Origin: an uncultured Faecalibacterium sp.
GTDB taxonomy: Bacteria > Bacillota > Clostridia > Oscillospirales > Ruminococcaceae
NCBI GenBank assembly: GCA_900539945.1
Contig: UQDV01000017.1
Location: 1-46,180, forward strand
DNA: 46,180 bases
Reading direction: 5' to 3'
The translations under genes were made by a program, and so were the position numbers. This document shows positions 7,136 through 15,718 of this stretch, in pieces (position 1 is the stretch's first letter; the number at the start of each line of letters is the position of its first letter). Under the pieces are notes generated by a model. The model had not been told where the DNA came from and searched no databases. It worked only from the letters and a program-made list of their open reading frames with translations.

Positions 7136-8452
7136 ATGTTGAACAAGCTGAAACGTGCGGCGCTTGGCGCGCATACGCCGCATGACAAAGCAACTGCTGC
7201 AAGCAAACCTGTTCCGATGCCTCTGCCCGCGCAGGTACGCATCCTGATGAGCCAGCACATTGGCGCACCCGCCAAGGCTCTGGTCAAAAAAGGCGATGAA
7301 GTGTTCGTCGGCACCAAGATCGGTGAGGCGGGCGGCTTTGTTTCTGCCAATATCCACTCCAGTGTTTCCGGCACCGTGGCCGCGGTGGAGCCTTTCCGTC
7401 TGTCCAATGGCCGCACCTGTGATTCTGTGGTCATCAAGACCGATGGCAAGCAGACCGTGGACCCGGCCGTCCAGCCGCCGGTGGTGACCGATAAGGCCAG
7501 CTTTATGGCAGCCGTGCGCGAGTGCGGCCTGGTGGGTCTGGGCGGCGCAGGCTTCCCGACCGACGTCAAGCTGCAGCCCAAGCAGCAGGTGGATACCCTG
7601 CTGATCAACGCTTCCGAGTGTGAAGTGTGGCTGACCAGCGACACGCAGGAGATGCTGAACTGCAGCGATGATATCATCCGCGGCATCAAGGCCGTGCTGC
7701 AGTACACCGGCATCCCGAAGTGCATCATCGGCATTGAGAACAACAAGCCGGAGTGCATCGACCTGCTGTGCAAAAAGACTAATGGCGACAGTACCATCGA
7801 GGTCAAGCCCCTGCCCAGTGTCTACGGCACCGGCGCAGAGCTGATCCTGATCGAGAAGTGCCTGGGCCGCGAAGTGCCCCACGGCGGACTGCCCGCCGAT
7901 GCCGGCGCCATCGTGATGAACGTGACCAGTGTGTCCACCCTGGGCAAGTATCTGGCCACCGGCATGCCGGTGGTGGAGCGCACCATCACCGTGGACGGTG
8001 ACGCCTGCGCAAAGCCCCAGAACGTTGTGGTGCCTGTGGGCACTTCCTATCAGGACATCATCGACTTTGCCGGTGTCAAGGGCACCCTGGGCAAGGTGGT
8101 GGCCGGCGGTGCCATGATGGGCCCCGCTGTGGAGAACCTGAGCTACCCCACCACCAAGACGACCTCTGGTCTGATCCTGCTGAGCGAGGCTGCTGCCCAG
8201 CCCGCTCCGGTCAATCCCTGCATCCGCTGCGGCCGCTGCGTGGAGTACTGCCCCATGGGCCTGGAGCCCGTGGAGGTGAACCAGGCTTATGCGGCCCGTG
8301 ACGTGCAGGAGCTGGGCAAGCTGCATGCAGACTACTGCTTCAACTGCGGCAGCTGCTCCTTCGTCTGCCCGGCCAAGCGCCCGGTGACCCAGATGATGAG
8401 CCTGGCAAAGGCATTCTACCTTGGTGAAATCAAAAAAGGAGGCAATAAGTAA
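7136..8452 (+). CDS. rnfC: Rnf complex subunit RnfC (electron entry subunit)
   Basis: RnfC is the peripheral NADH-side subunit of the Rnf complex, which couples ferredoxin:NAD+ oxidoreduction to ion pumping. The 438-residue protein has an N-terminal biotinyl/lipoyl-like domain (PLPAQVRILMSQHIGAPAKALVKKGDEVFVGTKIG), a glycine-rich FMN/NADH-binding core (GLVGLGGAGFPTDVK and the downstream ASECE), and two [4Fe-4S] motifs, CIRCGRCVEYCP and CFNCGSCSFVCP, near the C-terminus. The start at 7136 is preferred because GGGGGA precedes it and because a longer reading from 7046 would begin inside the promoter -10. Its TAA overlaps the ATG of rnfD by one base. It heads the operon in the clostridial order C-D-G-E-A-B. 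Confidence 0.95.
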   Translation: MLNKLKRAALGAHTPHDKATAASKPVPMPLPAQVRILMSQHIGAPAKALVKKGDEVFVGTKIGEAGGFVSANIHSSVSGTVAAVEPFRLSNGRTCDSVVIKTDGKQTVDPAVQPPVVTDKASFMAAVRECGLVGLGGAGFPTDVKLQPKQQVDTLLINASECEVWLTSDTQEMLNCSDDIIRGIKAVLQYTGIPKCIIGIENNKPECIDLLCKKTNGDSTIEVKPLPSVYGTGAELILIEKCLGREVPHGGLPADAGAIVMNVTSVSTLGKYLATGMPVVERTITVDGDACAKPQNVVVPVGTSYQDIIDFAGVKGTLGKVVAGGAMMGPAVENLSYPTTKTTSGLILLSEAAAQPAPVNPCIRCGRCVEYCPMGLEPVEVNQAYAARDVQELGKLHADYCFNCGSCSFVCPAKRPVTQMMSLAKAFYLGEIKKGGNK

Positions 8453-9411
8453 TGGATACGAAGCTTATTGTTTCGGCTTCCCCGCATGTGCGCAGCGAAG
8501 AGACCACGCAGAGCCTGATGGCCAACGTGATCGTGGCCCTGTGCCCCTGCGTGGTGGCCTCTGCCATCATTTTTGGCGTGCGTGCGCTGCTGGTCACGGC
8601 AGTGTCCGTCATTGCCAGCGTGGCCTTTGAGTGGCTGTACTGCAAGCTGCTCAAGAAGCCCAACCCCATCAGCGATCTGTCCGCTGTGGTCACCGGCATC
8701 ATCCTGGCCATGAACGTGCCCGTGGGCATGCCCATCGGTCAGCTGATCATCGGCGATCTGGTGGCCATCGTCATCGTCAAGCAGCTGTTCGGCGGCATCG
8801 GCATGAACTTTGCTAACCCTGCTCTGGTGGGCCGCATCGTGCTGTTCATCAGCTTTGCAAGCTCCATGAACAAGTGGGTGTTCCCGGATGCAGCCGTGGA
8901 CCAGCTGTCCAGCGCTACCCCGCTGGCTGTGGCCGACAAGTCCAAGCTGAGCCTGCTGGATCTGTTCATGGGCATCCATGGCGGTGTGCTGGGTGAGACC
9001 TGCGCTCTGGCCATCGTGCTGGGCCTTGTCTACCTGGTGGCCACCAAGACCATCAGCATCGCCATCCCTGCTTCTTATGTGGGCAGCATGTTCGTGTTCT
9101 ACCTGATCGCAACCCGCGATCTGCACGCTGCGCTGGCAGCCGTGCTGAGCGGCGGCCTGCTGTTCGGTGCCGTGTTCATGGCCACCGACTACGTCACCAG
9201 CCCCTTCACCCTGAAGGGCAAACTGGTGTACGGTGTGGCACTGGGCATCGTGACCTTTGCCATCCGTTACTGGGGCAGCTACACCGAGGGCGTGTCCTTC
9301 GCACTGCTGTTCATGAACCTGTGGGTCCCGTACATCAATGACCTGACCCGTCAGACCCCGTATGGCTACGTCAAGCCTGCGAAGAAAGCGAAGGAGGGTG
9401 CTGACAAATGA
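8452..9411 (+). CDS. rnfD: Rnf complex subunit RnfD
   Basis: RnfD is a polytopic membrane subunit that carries covalently bound FMN and takes part in ion translocation. The 319-residue protein has about nine hydrophobic segments. The flavinylation motif is SSAT at residues 153-156 (within DQLSSATPLAV), giving Thr156 as the probable attachment site. The conserved GDYV-like segment appears as ATDYVTSPFTLKGKLVYG. The ATG overlaps the rnfC stop (TAATG) and AAGGAGG lies just upstream; the stop overlaps rnfG (ATGA). Full length for the family. Confidence 0.95.
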   Translation: MDTKLIVSASPHVRSEETTQSLMANVIVALCPCVVASAIIFGVRALLVTAVSVIASVAFEWLYCKLLKKPNPISDLSAVVTGIILAMNVPVGMPIGQLIIGDLVAIVIVKQLFGGIGMNFANPALVGRIVLFISFASSMNKWVFPDAAVDQLSSATPLAVADKSKLSLLDLFMGIHGGVLGETCALAIVLGLVYLVATKTISIAIPASYVGSMFVFYLIATRDLHAALAAVLSGGLLFGAVFMATDYVTSPFTLKGKLVYGVALGIVTFAIRYWGSYTEGVSFALLFMNLWVPYINDLTRQTPYGYVKPAKKAKEGADK

Positions 9412-9965
9412 GTAAGACCTCGAATTCCAACTGGGAGACTACCGTCAAGCCCATCGTCGTGCTGAGCGTGATCTCTCTGGTCGTCAGCCTGCTGCTGGCT
9501 CTGGTGAACTCCATGACCGCCCCGGTCATTGCCGAGAACACCAAGCGCACCACGCTGGCTGCTTACGTCGGCGTGCTGCCTTCTGTCTCGGACGCTACTG
9601 AGCTGGAGGAAGTGACCGGCTACACCACCGCCAATGTCACCGGCGTGGTCAAGGCTCCGGACGGCAGCCTGGCCATCAAGGCCGAGGAGTCCGGCTTTGA
9701 CGGCGGCATCGTCACCGTCATCGTCGGCATGGATGCCAACGGCACCGAAACCGGCATCTGGGTGGACGCTTCTACCCAGACCAAGGGCATCGGCAGTGCC
9801 GTGGCCGAAGACGATTTCCTGAAGCAGTTTGACGGCCTGGATTGCACCCAGAACGTTGTGATGGGTGAGAACGGCGTGGACGGCAAGACCGGCGCAACCT
9901 TCTCCTCCAAGGCTCTGTTTGCCGCCATCAACGACTGCGTCAACTGCTACAACGAGCTGGCATAA
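9408..9965 (+). CDS. rnfG: Rnf complex subunit RnfG
   Basis: RnfG is the membrane-anchored, extracytoplasmic flavoprotein subunit of Rnf. The 185-residue protein has one N-terminal membrane span (about residues 14-36, PIVVLSVISLVVSLLLALV) and an FMN-binding domain. The flavin attachment motif is TGAT at 161-164 (GKTGATFSSKAL), with Thr164 the likely phosphoester site. The start overlaps the rnfD stop by four bases. Some family members are longer, but all motifs are present. Confidence 0.95.
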   Translation: MSKTSNSNWETTVKPIVVLSVISLVVSLLLALVNSMTAPVIAENTKRTTLAAYVGVLPSVSDATELEEVTGYTTANVTGVVKAPDGSLAIKAEESGFDGGIVTVIVGMDANGTETGIWVDASTQTKGIGSAVAEDDFLKQFDGLDCTQNVVMGENGVDGKTGATFSSKALFAAINDCVNCYNELA

Positions 9966-9981
9966 AGGAGGTTGGTAAGAA

Positions 9982-10647
9982 ATGGCACAAGAAAAGAAGT
10001 CCAAGGTAAGCATCCTTACCAACGGCATCATCAAAGAGAACCCCGTTCTGCGTCTGGTTCTGGGTACCTGCTCCACGCTGGCTGTCACCACCGCCGTGTC
10101 CAGTGCTCTGGGCATGGGCGCTGCGTTCACCTTCGTGCTGGTGTGCGCCAACATCATGATCTCCCTGCTGCGCAAGGTGATCCCCGGCAAGGTGCATCTG
10201 CCCTGCTACATCGTCATCATTGCAGGCTTCGTGACCATCGTGCAGATGTTCATGCAGGCCTACATGGAGAGCCTGTACAACGCACTGGGCGTGTTCCTGC
10301 CCCTGATCGTTGTCAACTGCATCATTCTGGGCCGTGCCGAGATGTTCGCCTGCAAGAACAGCGTGGTGGACAGTGCACTGGACGGCATCGGCATGGGCAT
10401 CGGCTACACCCTGACCGTCGTGCTGATGGCTACCATCCGTGAGATCCTGGGCAGCGGCACCTGGCTGGGCTTCAAGATCCTGCCGGACAGCGTTGCCAAG
10501 ATCGGCATCATGACCCAGGCTCCCGGCGCCTTCTTCTGCTTCGGCCTGCTGATGGCCGGCTGTGTGTGGCTGGAAGGCAAGCTGGACGCCCGCATCGAGC
10601 GCAAGAGCTGCTGTGACATTGACAACCTGAAGAAGGAGGCGGAATAA
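9982..10647 (+). CDS. rnfE: Rnf complex subunit RnfE
   Basis: RnfE is an integral membrane subunit that pairs with RnfA to form the ion- and electron-conducting core. The 221-residue protein has six hydrophobic segments; the family marker is NGIIKENPVLRLVLGTCSTLAVTT at the start and NALGVFLPLIVVNCIILGRAEMFA in the middle, where a Cys lies next to the conserved loop. An ideal AAAGGAGG precedes the ATG. It is followed by rnfA after a single base. Confidence 0.95.
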   Translation: MAQEKKSKVSILTNGIIKENPVLRLVLGTCSTLAVTTAVSSALGMGAAFTFVLVCANIMISLLRKVIPGKVHLPCYIVIIAGFVTIVQMFMQAYMESLYNALGVFLPLIVVNCIILGRAEMFACKNSVVDSALDGIGMGIGYTLTVVLMATIREILGSGTWLGFKILPDSVAKIGIMTQAPGAFFCFGLLMAGCVWLEGKLDARIERKSCCDIDNLKKEAE

Positions 10648-10648
10648 G

Positions 10649-11281
10649 ATGCTCGTCAAACTCGCTGCTATCTTCTTCAGCATGATCCTTGTCAACAACT
10701 ACGTGCTGGTGAAGTTCTATGGTATCTGCCCGTTCCTGGGCGTTTCCAAAAAGCTGGACTCCTCCGTTGGTATGTCCGGCGCTGTTATCTTCGTCATGTT
10801 CATGGCTACGGCCGTGACCTTCCCCATCCAGATCTTCGTTCTGGATCCGGCTGAGCTGGGCTATCTGCAGACCATCGTGTTCATTCTGGTCATCGCCGTG
10901 CTGGTGCAGTTCATCGAGATCTTCCTCAAGAAGTATGTCGTGGCCCTGTACAACTCGCTGGGCGTTTACCTGCCCCTGATCACCACCAACTGCTGCGTGC
11001 TGGCCGTGACCATCCTGGTCGTGGACGACTACGGTGCAGATGTGGCAGCTCTGGGCTTTGGCGCTGCCTACATTGAGGCTCTGGTCTGCTCCATCGGCGC
11101 AGGCGTCGGCTTCATGCTGGCCATGGTCATGTTCAGCGGTGTGCGCAAGCGCGTGGAAGCCTGCGATCCCCCGGAACCCTTCAAGGGCCTGCCCATCACC
11201 CTGATCGCAGCAGCAATCACCAGCCTGTCCTTCATGGGCTTCGGCGGCATCGTCGAAAACCTGTTCAATGTCACGCTGTAA
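10649..11281 (+). CDS. rnfA: Rnf complex subunit RnfA
   Basis: RnfA is the second half of the pseudo-symmetric RnfA/RnfE membrane pair, in which a Cys-ligated [2Fe-2S] centre is thought to sit between the subunits. The 210-residue protein has six spans, with family stretches VNNYVLVKFYGICPFLGVSKK and NSLGVYLPLITTNCCVLAV. The two loops each carry the conserved Cys (GICPF and NCCVL). It begins 1 base after rnfE with AAGGAGG in the end of rnfE, showing tight coupling. Confidence 0.95.
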   Translation: MLVKLAAIFFSMILVNNYVLVKFYGICPFLGVSKKLDSSVGMSGAVIFVMFMATAVTFPIQIFVLDPAELGYLQTIVFILVIAVLVQFIEIFLKKYVVALYNSLGVYLPLITTNCCVLAVTILVVDDYGADVAALGFGAAYIEALVCSIGAGVGFMLAMVMFSGVRKRVEACDPPEPFKGLPITLIAAAITSLSFMGFGGIVENLFNVTL

Positions 11282-11296
11282 GGGAGGAACAGGAAA

Positions 11297-12193
11297 ATGA
11301 GTATTGTATCTGCTGTTGTTCTGTGTACCCTCGTGGGCGCAGTCGGTGCCATCATCCTGGTGGCAGCGGCCAAGTTTATGGCGGTCGAGGAAGACCCCCG
11401 CATTGAGGAAGTTGCCGGCTGCCTGGCCGGTGCAAACTGCGGCGGCTGCGGCTACGCAGGCTGCGCCGACTACGCAAAGGCCGTTGTCATGGACGGCGTC
11501 CCCTGCGACAAGTGCGCACCCGGCGGCCCCAAGGCTGCTGCCGCCATCGCCAAGATCATGGGCGGCGAGGCAAGCGCTGTGGAAAAGAAGGCTGTGGTCC
11601 AGTGCCAGGGCAATACCGAGCACTGCAAGCCCAGCTATGACTACAAGGGCATCCAGACCTGTGCCGCTGCTGCGGCCCTGTACGGCGGCCCCAAGACCTG
11701 TTCCTTTGCCTGCATCGGCCTGGGCGACTGCACCAAGGTGTGCAAGTTCGACGCCATCCACATCGTGGACGGTGTGGCCAAGGTGGACAAGGACAAGTGC
11801 ACCGGCTGCGGTGCCTGCGCCAATACCTGCCCCAAGAAGGTCATCATGATCGACGCTGCCGGCCCGCGTAAGCCGGTGGTCATGTGCTCCAACAAGGATA
11901 AGGGTGCGGTGGCCAACAAGGTCTGCACCACCTCCTGCATTGCCTGCGGCATGTGCGAGCGCACCTGTAAGTTCGACGCCATCCATGTGGTGGATGGTGT
12001 GGCCCGTGTGGACTATGACAAGTGCAAGGGCTGCGGCATGTGCGCCCAGAAGTGCCCGAAGAAGATCATTCTCTTCCCGCTGAAGGACGATCCGTATCCC
12101 CCGAAGCCCGTGGTGAAGCCTGCTGCCCCGGCAGCGGCTAAGCCCGCCGCTCCTGCCGCTCCCGCTGAAAAGCCCGAGACCAAGGCAGAGTAA
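11297..12193 (+). CDS. rnfB: Rnf complex subunit RnfB (ferredoxin-side iron-sulfur protein)
   Basis: RnfB accepts electrons from reduced ferredoxin. The 298-residue protein has an N-terminal membrane helix (about 4-27), then the CGGCGYAGC cluster domain (Cys48, Cys51, Cys56 with Cys73 as probable fourth ligand), followed by a run of four ferredoxin-type Cys motifs: CIGLGDCTKVC, CTGCGACANTC, CIACGMCERTC and CKGCGMCAQKC. The last 40 residues are a Pro/Ala/Lys-rich tail (PKPVVKPAAPAAAKPAAP...), likely a flexible extension and not part of the conserved fold. GGGAGG precedes the ATG. It is the last gene of the operon, followed by a strong terminator. Confidence 0.95.
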   Translation: MSIVSAVVLCTLVGAVGAIILVAAAKFMAVEEDPRIEEVAGCLAGANCGGCGYAGCADYAKAVVMDGVPCDKCAPGGPKAAAAIAKIMGGEASAVEKKAVVQCQGNTEHCKPSYDYKGIQTCAAAAALYGGPKTCSFACIGLGDCTKVCKFDAIHIVDGVAKVDKDKCTGCGACANTCPKKVIMIDAAGPRKPVVMCSNKDKGAVANKVCTTSCIACGMCERTCKFDAIHVVDGVARVDYDKCKGCGMCAQKCPKKIILFPLKDDPYPPKPVVKPAAPAAAKPAAPAAPAEKPETKAE

Positions 12194-12216
12194 AAATCGC
12201 ATCAAGCAAACCCTGA

Positions 12217-12252
12217 AAGAAGGGATGGACAAGCGTCCATCCCTTCTTTTTG
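12217..12252 (+). terminator. Terminator of the rnf operon
   Basis: An 11-bp GC-rich stem (AAGGGATGGAC / GTCCATCCCTT) with loop AAGC is followed by CTTTTT. It lies between the converging rnfB and queH genes and may also act weakly on the minus strand. Confidence 0.92.
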
Positions 12253-12300
12253 CGCTTTTGGGGTAAAATCCGGTTGCGCTGGGGCAGAATTTCTGCTCCA

Positions 12301-12924
12301 TCAGTACTTTTCGATTCCTCTGGCCTTTGCGCTGAACTCGCACCCGCAGTAATCCTGCCGGTACAGGCCATATTCCTCCGAAAGCTGCAGACTGCGCAGA
12401 TAGCCGTTGTGCTTTTTGAAGTCTGAGGGCAGGTGCTTCACGCCGAACTCCGCTTCCAGCTCCTGCCCGATGGCGTTGATGCGTTTGGCGTCCTTGTGGG
12501 GGCTGATGGACAGGGTGGTGGTGAACCAGTCGAAGCCGTGCTCGGCGGCGTACTGTGCCGCCCGGCGCATCCGCAGCCGGTAGCAGACGGTGCAGCGGCC
12601 GCCGCGCTCCGGCTCGGCTTCCAGCCCCTGCACGGCGGTGTAGAACTCCTGTGGGTCGTAGGTGTCCTCCACCACGGTCACCCCCAGCGGGTGGGCGGCG
12701 GCCACAAACTTTTTCAGCTCCTCGCCCCGGCGGTAGTATTCCTCCGCCGGCCAGGTGTTGGGGTTGTAGTACAGCACCGTGATGTCAAAATATTGGCACA
12801 GCTGCTCCAGCACCGCGCTGGAGCAGGGGCCGCAGCAGGCGTGCAGCAGCAGCCGGGGCCGGGCGTCGCCCAGAGTTTTCAACACGGCGTCCATCTGCTG
12901 TGCAAAATTCAATTGAGTTGCCAT
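12301..12924 (-). CDS. queH: Epoxyqueuosine reductase QueH
   Basis: QueH (formerly DUF208) carries out the last step of queuosine synthesis, reducing epoxyqueuosine in tRNA, as the non-homologous replacement of QueG. The 207-residue protein shows the N-terminal [18 protein letters not shown] motif with the CC pair and CxxC ligands, and a C-terminal CGCEFS Cys pair after LYRQDYCGC; the four Cys set binds the iron-sulfur and additional metal. The [15 protein letters not shown] segment is also conserved. I place the start at the second ATG (MATQLNF), 9 bases after AGAGG; the upstream ATG at 12933 touches that ribosome binding site. It is a stand-alone gene divergent from DUF896. Confidence 0.93.
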   Translation of the reverse strand: MATQLNFAQQMDAVLKTLGDARPRLLLHACCGPCSSAVLEQLCQYFDITVLYYNPNTWPAEEYYRRGEELKKFVAAAHPLGVTVVEDTYDPQEFYTAVQGLEAEPERGGRCTVCYRLRMRRAAQYAAEHGFDWFTTTLSISPHKDAKRINAIGQELEAEFGVKHLPSDFKKHNGYLRSLQLSEEYGLYRQDYCGCEFSAKARGIEKY

Positions 12925-12946
12925 TGATATCATCCTCTGTTATAAT
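12918..12946 (+). promoter_or_regulatory. Promoter of the DUF896 gene overlapping the queH start
   Basis: TTGCCA and TATAAT are separated by 17 bases. The -35 overlaps the queH start codon. On the opposite strand another TATAAT (12959-12964) could serve queH, although I see no convincing -35 for it. Confidence 0.65.
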
Positions 12947-12997
12947 GTTTCTGCTGACATTATACCATATTTTGCGCTGAAATACAGGAGGTTCCCC

Positions 12998-13222
12998 ATG
13001 ACTCAGGAAAAGATCGCCCGCATCAACGAGCTGGCGCACAAGAGCAAGACCACCGGCCTGACCGATGCCGAAAAGGCCGAGCAGCAGACCCTGCGGCAGG
13101 AGTACCTGGCCGATGTCAAGGCCAGCCTGCGCGCCCAGCTGGACCGCACGTCCATCCAGGAGCCGGACGGCACCATCCACAAGGTGACCCGCCGCACGGA
13201 CGCAAAAAAGCCCCGCAGCTGA
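12998..13222 (+). CDS. DUF896 (YnzC-like) protein
   Basis: This 74-residue protein belongs to the small DUF896 family of Firmicutes, which folds as a short helical hairpin. The family pattern is plain: [45 protein letters not shown], with a basic C-terminal tail (TRRTDAKKP). The Bacillus member YnzC is SOS-associated and has no known biochemical role. A perfect AGGAGG precedes the ATG by 8 bases. It is a one-gene unit with its own promoter and terminator. Confidence 0.92.
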   Translation: MTQEKIARINELAHKSKTTGLTDAEKAEQQTLRQEYLADVKASLRAQLDRTSIQEPDGTIHKVTRRTDAKKPRS

Positions 13223-13249
13223 GCGGACTGCTTCCGGACCCGAATTTTG

Positions 13250-13289
13250 GAGGAAAATGCAGCCGAAAGGTGCGTTTTCCTCTTTTTTT
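13250..13289 (+). terminator. Terminator after the DUF896 gene
   Basis: GAGGAAAA pairs with TTTTCCTC around a TGC...GCG inner stem, followed by seven T. The last T residues overlap the -35 of the purA promoter. Confidence 0.88.
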
Positions 13290-13316
13290 GCGCGGCAGAC
13301 TGTGTTATACTATACT
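13288..13316 (+). promoter_or_regulatory. Candidate promoter of purA
   Basis: TTGCGC and TATACT are separated by 17 bases (a second overlapping TATACT begins at 13306). Transcription would start near 13323, leaving a leader of about 108 bases. Confidence 0.6.
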
Positions 13317-13322
13317 AGTATT

Positions 13323-13430
13323 GGTGCGTGCTGAATACGCGCGCCGTCGTATTTTCCCAAGGTGGCGTATCCCGGGCAAGGTGCACGGAAAAGGCTGTCT
13401 TTTGAAAAAAGGATAAAGAGGTCATTTATT
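13323..13430 (+). promoter_or_regulatory. purA leader with a possible hairpin
   Basis: The leader contains GTGCGT...ACGCGC, which can form a 6-bp hairpin (one G-U) about ten bases after the start point, and CGCC...GGCG further on. The final part (AAAAAAGGATAAAGAGG) is the purA ribosome binding region. I do not recognise a known purine riboswitch. Confidence 0.3.
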
Positions 13431-14723
13431 ATGCTTACTGCAATTACGGGTATCAACTGGGGCGATGAGGGCAAGGGCCGCATGGTCGACCTGATCAGCC
13501 AGGAGTATGACATCGTTGCACGTTATCAGGGCGGCAACAACGCTGGCCATACGGTCAAGAACGAGCGCGGCAAGTTCGTGCTGAACCTGCTGCCCTCCGG
13601 CATCCTGCGCCCGAACGTCGTCTGCGTCATGGGCAACGGTATGGTCATCGACCCGCATCATCTGGACGGCGAGATCAACAAGCTGCGCGAGCAGGGCATT
13701 GACATCAGCCCCGCCAACCTGAAGATCTCCGACCGTGCAACCATCACCATGCCTTATCATGTGGCAGAGGACGGCCTGGAAGAGGCCCGTCTGGCCAAGA
13801 CCGGCGCACAGTTCGGCTCCACCAAGCGCGGCATCGCCTACGCTTACGGCGACAAGTACATGAAAAAGACCCTGCGCATGGGCGACCTGCTGCACCTGGA
13901 CGACGCTGTGAAGAAGCGCCTGATCACCATGGTGGACGCCAAGAACCTGGTGATGGAGGGCAGCTACAACGCCGACCCCATCAGCGTGGACGAGATGTGG
14001 GCATGGCTGGAGAAGTATGCCGCCATCTTCAAGGATTACATCTGCGATGTGGGCCAGTACCTGGCCGATGCAGACGCTGCCGGCAAGAAGGTGCTGTTTG
14101 AGGCTCAGCTGGGCGCTCTGCGCGACATCGACTTCGGCATCTACCCCTACACCACTTCTTCCAACGTCATCGGTGCTTATGCTCCCATCGGCGCAGGCAT
14201 CCCGGGCCACAAGCTGCACAACTCCATCGGTGTCATGAAGGCTTACTCCTCCTGCGTGGGTGACGGCCCCTTTACCGCAGAGCTGGCCATGACCGAGGAA
14301 GAGAAGCACGCTCTGCGTGAGGCAGGCCACGAGTATGGCGCTGCCACCGGCCGTCCCCGCCGCGTGGGCCCCATCGACCTGGTGGCAAGCCGCTACGGCG
14401 TGTTCTGCCAGGGCTGCGACGAGGTCGCCCTGACCCTGCTGGATGTGCTGGACTACATGGACAAGATCCCCATGGTCACTGCTTACAAGCTGAGCGACGG
14501 CACTACTACCACCCGCTTCCCCATGGGCGAGGCACTGGACACCGCACAGCCCGTGGTGGAGTACCTGCCCGGCTGGCACTGCGACATCACCGCAGCCCGC
14601 AAGTGGGAGGACCTGCCCAAGGAGGCGCAGGCTTACGTTGAGTACCTGGAAAAGGCCGTGGGCTGCAAGATCACCTACATCTCCGTGGGTGCCGAGCGTG
14701 AGGCTTACGTCCACCACGTCTGA
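13431..14723 (+). CDS. purA: Adenylosuccinate synthetase
   Basis: PurA joins IMP and aspartate using GTP, the first committed step from IMP to AMP. The 430-residue enzyme is full length. The GTP-binding start AITGINWGDEGKGRMVDLI is characteristic and contains the catalytic Asp and the GDEGKG P-loop; QGGNNAGHTV is the next fixed motif, followed by GSTKRGIAYAYGDK and, late in the chain, TGRPRRVGPIDLV. The start at 13431 follows AAAGAGG; an ORF extending upstream to 13362 would include the leader and has no match to the family. The next gene, a DegV protein, begins 47 bases later and could be co-transcribed. Confidence 0.97.
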   Translation: MLTAITGINWGDEGKGRMVDLISQEYDIVARYQGGNNAGHTVKNERGKFVLNLLPSGILRPNVVCVMGNGMVIDPHHLDGEINKLREQGIDISPANLKISDRATITMPYHVAEDGLEEARLAKTGAQFGSTKRGIAYAYGDKYMKKTLRMGDLLHLDDAVKKRLITMVDAKNLVMEGSYNADPISVDEMWAWLEKYAAIFKDYICDVGQYLADADAAGKKVLFEAQLGALRDIDFGIYPYTTSSNVIGAYAPIGAGIPGHKLHNSIGVMKAYSSCVGDGPFTAELAMTEEEKHALREAGHEYGAATGRPRRVGPIDLVASRYGVFCQGCDEVALTLLDVLDYMDKIPMVTAYKLSDGTTTTRFPMGEALDTAQPVVEYLPGWHCDITAARKWEDLPKEAQAYVEYLEKAVGCKITYISVGAEREAYVHHV

Positions 14724-14770
14724 TCCCGGACACCCTGCGCGAATCCAACACAGAAAAGGAAGCGTCACAG

Positions 14771-15673
14771 ATGTTTGATATCATTACCGACAGCGCCTGC
14801 GACCTGACGCTGGACACTGCAAAGCAGCTGGGCGTGGAGGTCGTGCCCTTCTACGTTTCGCTGGATGGCGAACACTACCGCAAAGAGGGCAAGGAGATCG
14901 CCGTGCGGGACTTCTACCAGTTCATGGTGGATAACCCCTCGGCATACCCCAAGACCAGCCTTGCCTCCATCGAGGACTATGAAACGGCCTTCCGGGCCCA
15001 TGCCGCGGCAGGCCGGGATGTGCTGTGTCTGGTGTTCACCGGCAAGATGAGCGGCTGCGTGGGCAGCGCCCGCAATGCCCGGGAACTGGTGCTGGAGGAC
15101 TACCCCGATGCCCGCATCGAGGTGATGGACAGCACGGCGGCCACGGTCACCGAAGCCGTCATGGTGGAAAATGCTGTGGCCATGCGGGATGCCGGCTGCT
15201 CGCTGGATGAGACGGTGACCTGGCTGGAAGCCGAAAAGGTGACCAACCAGATCTTCTTCACGGTGGGCAATCTGGACTACCTGATCAAGGGCGGACGCAT
15301 CGGCAAGGTGACCGGACGGGCCGCCAACATGCTGGGCATCAAGCCCATGATCCTGTTCAAGGATGGCGAGATCTTTTCCGGCGGCGTGGCCCGCGGCCGG
15401 CAGAAGAGCTTTGAAAAGGCGCTGGAGCAGTTGATGAACTATCTGGCTGCCCACGGCGGCACGCCTGACGACTACCGCATCACGGTGGGCTATGGCTATG
15501 ACGCCGACGAGGGCAAGCGCCTGTGGATGCAGACCCGTGCCGCCCTGCGTGCCAAGTACCCCGGTGCACAGTGTGAGGTGGGCCTGCTGCAGATCGGCTG
15601 CACCATTGCGGTGCACACCGGCCCCTATGCGCTGGGCATGGGTGTGATGCGCCGCTGGAAAAAGCAGGGCTGA
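14771..15673 (+). CDS. DegV family fatty-acid-binding protein
   Basis: DegV proteins bind a single long-chain fatty acid; some (FakB) present it to the kinase FakA for phosphorylation and phospholipid synthesis. The 300-residue protein shows ITDSACDL at the start (usually TDSxxDL), the PKTSLASIEDYETAF segment equivalent to the family P-T-S-x-P motif but with L-A replacing the usual Q-P, and GGRIGKVTGRAANMLGIKPMI, the region lining the fatty acid. The frame follows purA closely, with AAGGAAG before the ATG, and precedes cysS by 45 bases. No FakA kinase is in the window, so a FakB role is possible but unproven. Confidence 0.9.
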   Translation: MFDIITDSACDLTLDTAKQLGVEVVPFYVSLDGEHYRKEGKEIAVRDFYQFMVDNPSAYPKTSLASIEDYETAFRAHAAAGRDVLCLVFTGKMSGCVGSARNARELVLEDYPDARIEVMDSTAATVTEAVMVENAVAMRDAGCSLDETVTWLEAEKVTNQIFFTVGNLDYLIKGGRIGKVTGRAANMLGIKPMILFKDGEIFSGGVARGRQKSFEKALEQLMNYLAAHGGTPDDYRITVGYGYDADEGKRLWMQTRAALRAKYPGAQCEVGLLQIGCTIAVHTGPYALGMGVMRRWKKQG

Positions 15674-15718
15674 CAACGGCCCTGCCGCTTCCGGAACCCC
15701 ATAAGAAGGAGAGATACC

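Noticed and set aside
10508..12343. 611-codon open frame on the minus strand
   Set aside because: Antisense to rnfE, rnfA and rnfB, crossing several terminator and start signals of the real genes.
13323..13430. ZTP (pfl) riboswitch in front of purA
   Set aside because: A CCCGGGCAAGG stretch recalls the CCGGGCAAC segment of that class, but the conserved 5' part is not recognisable.
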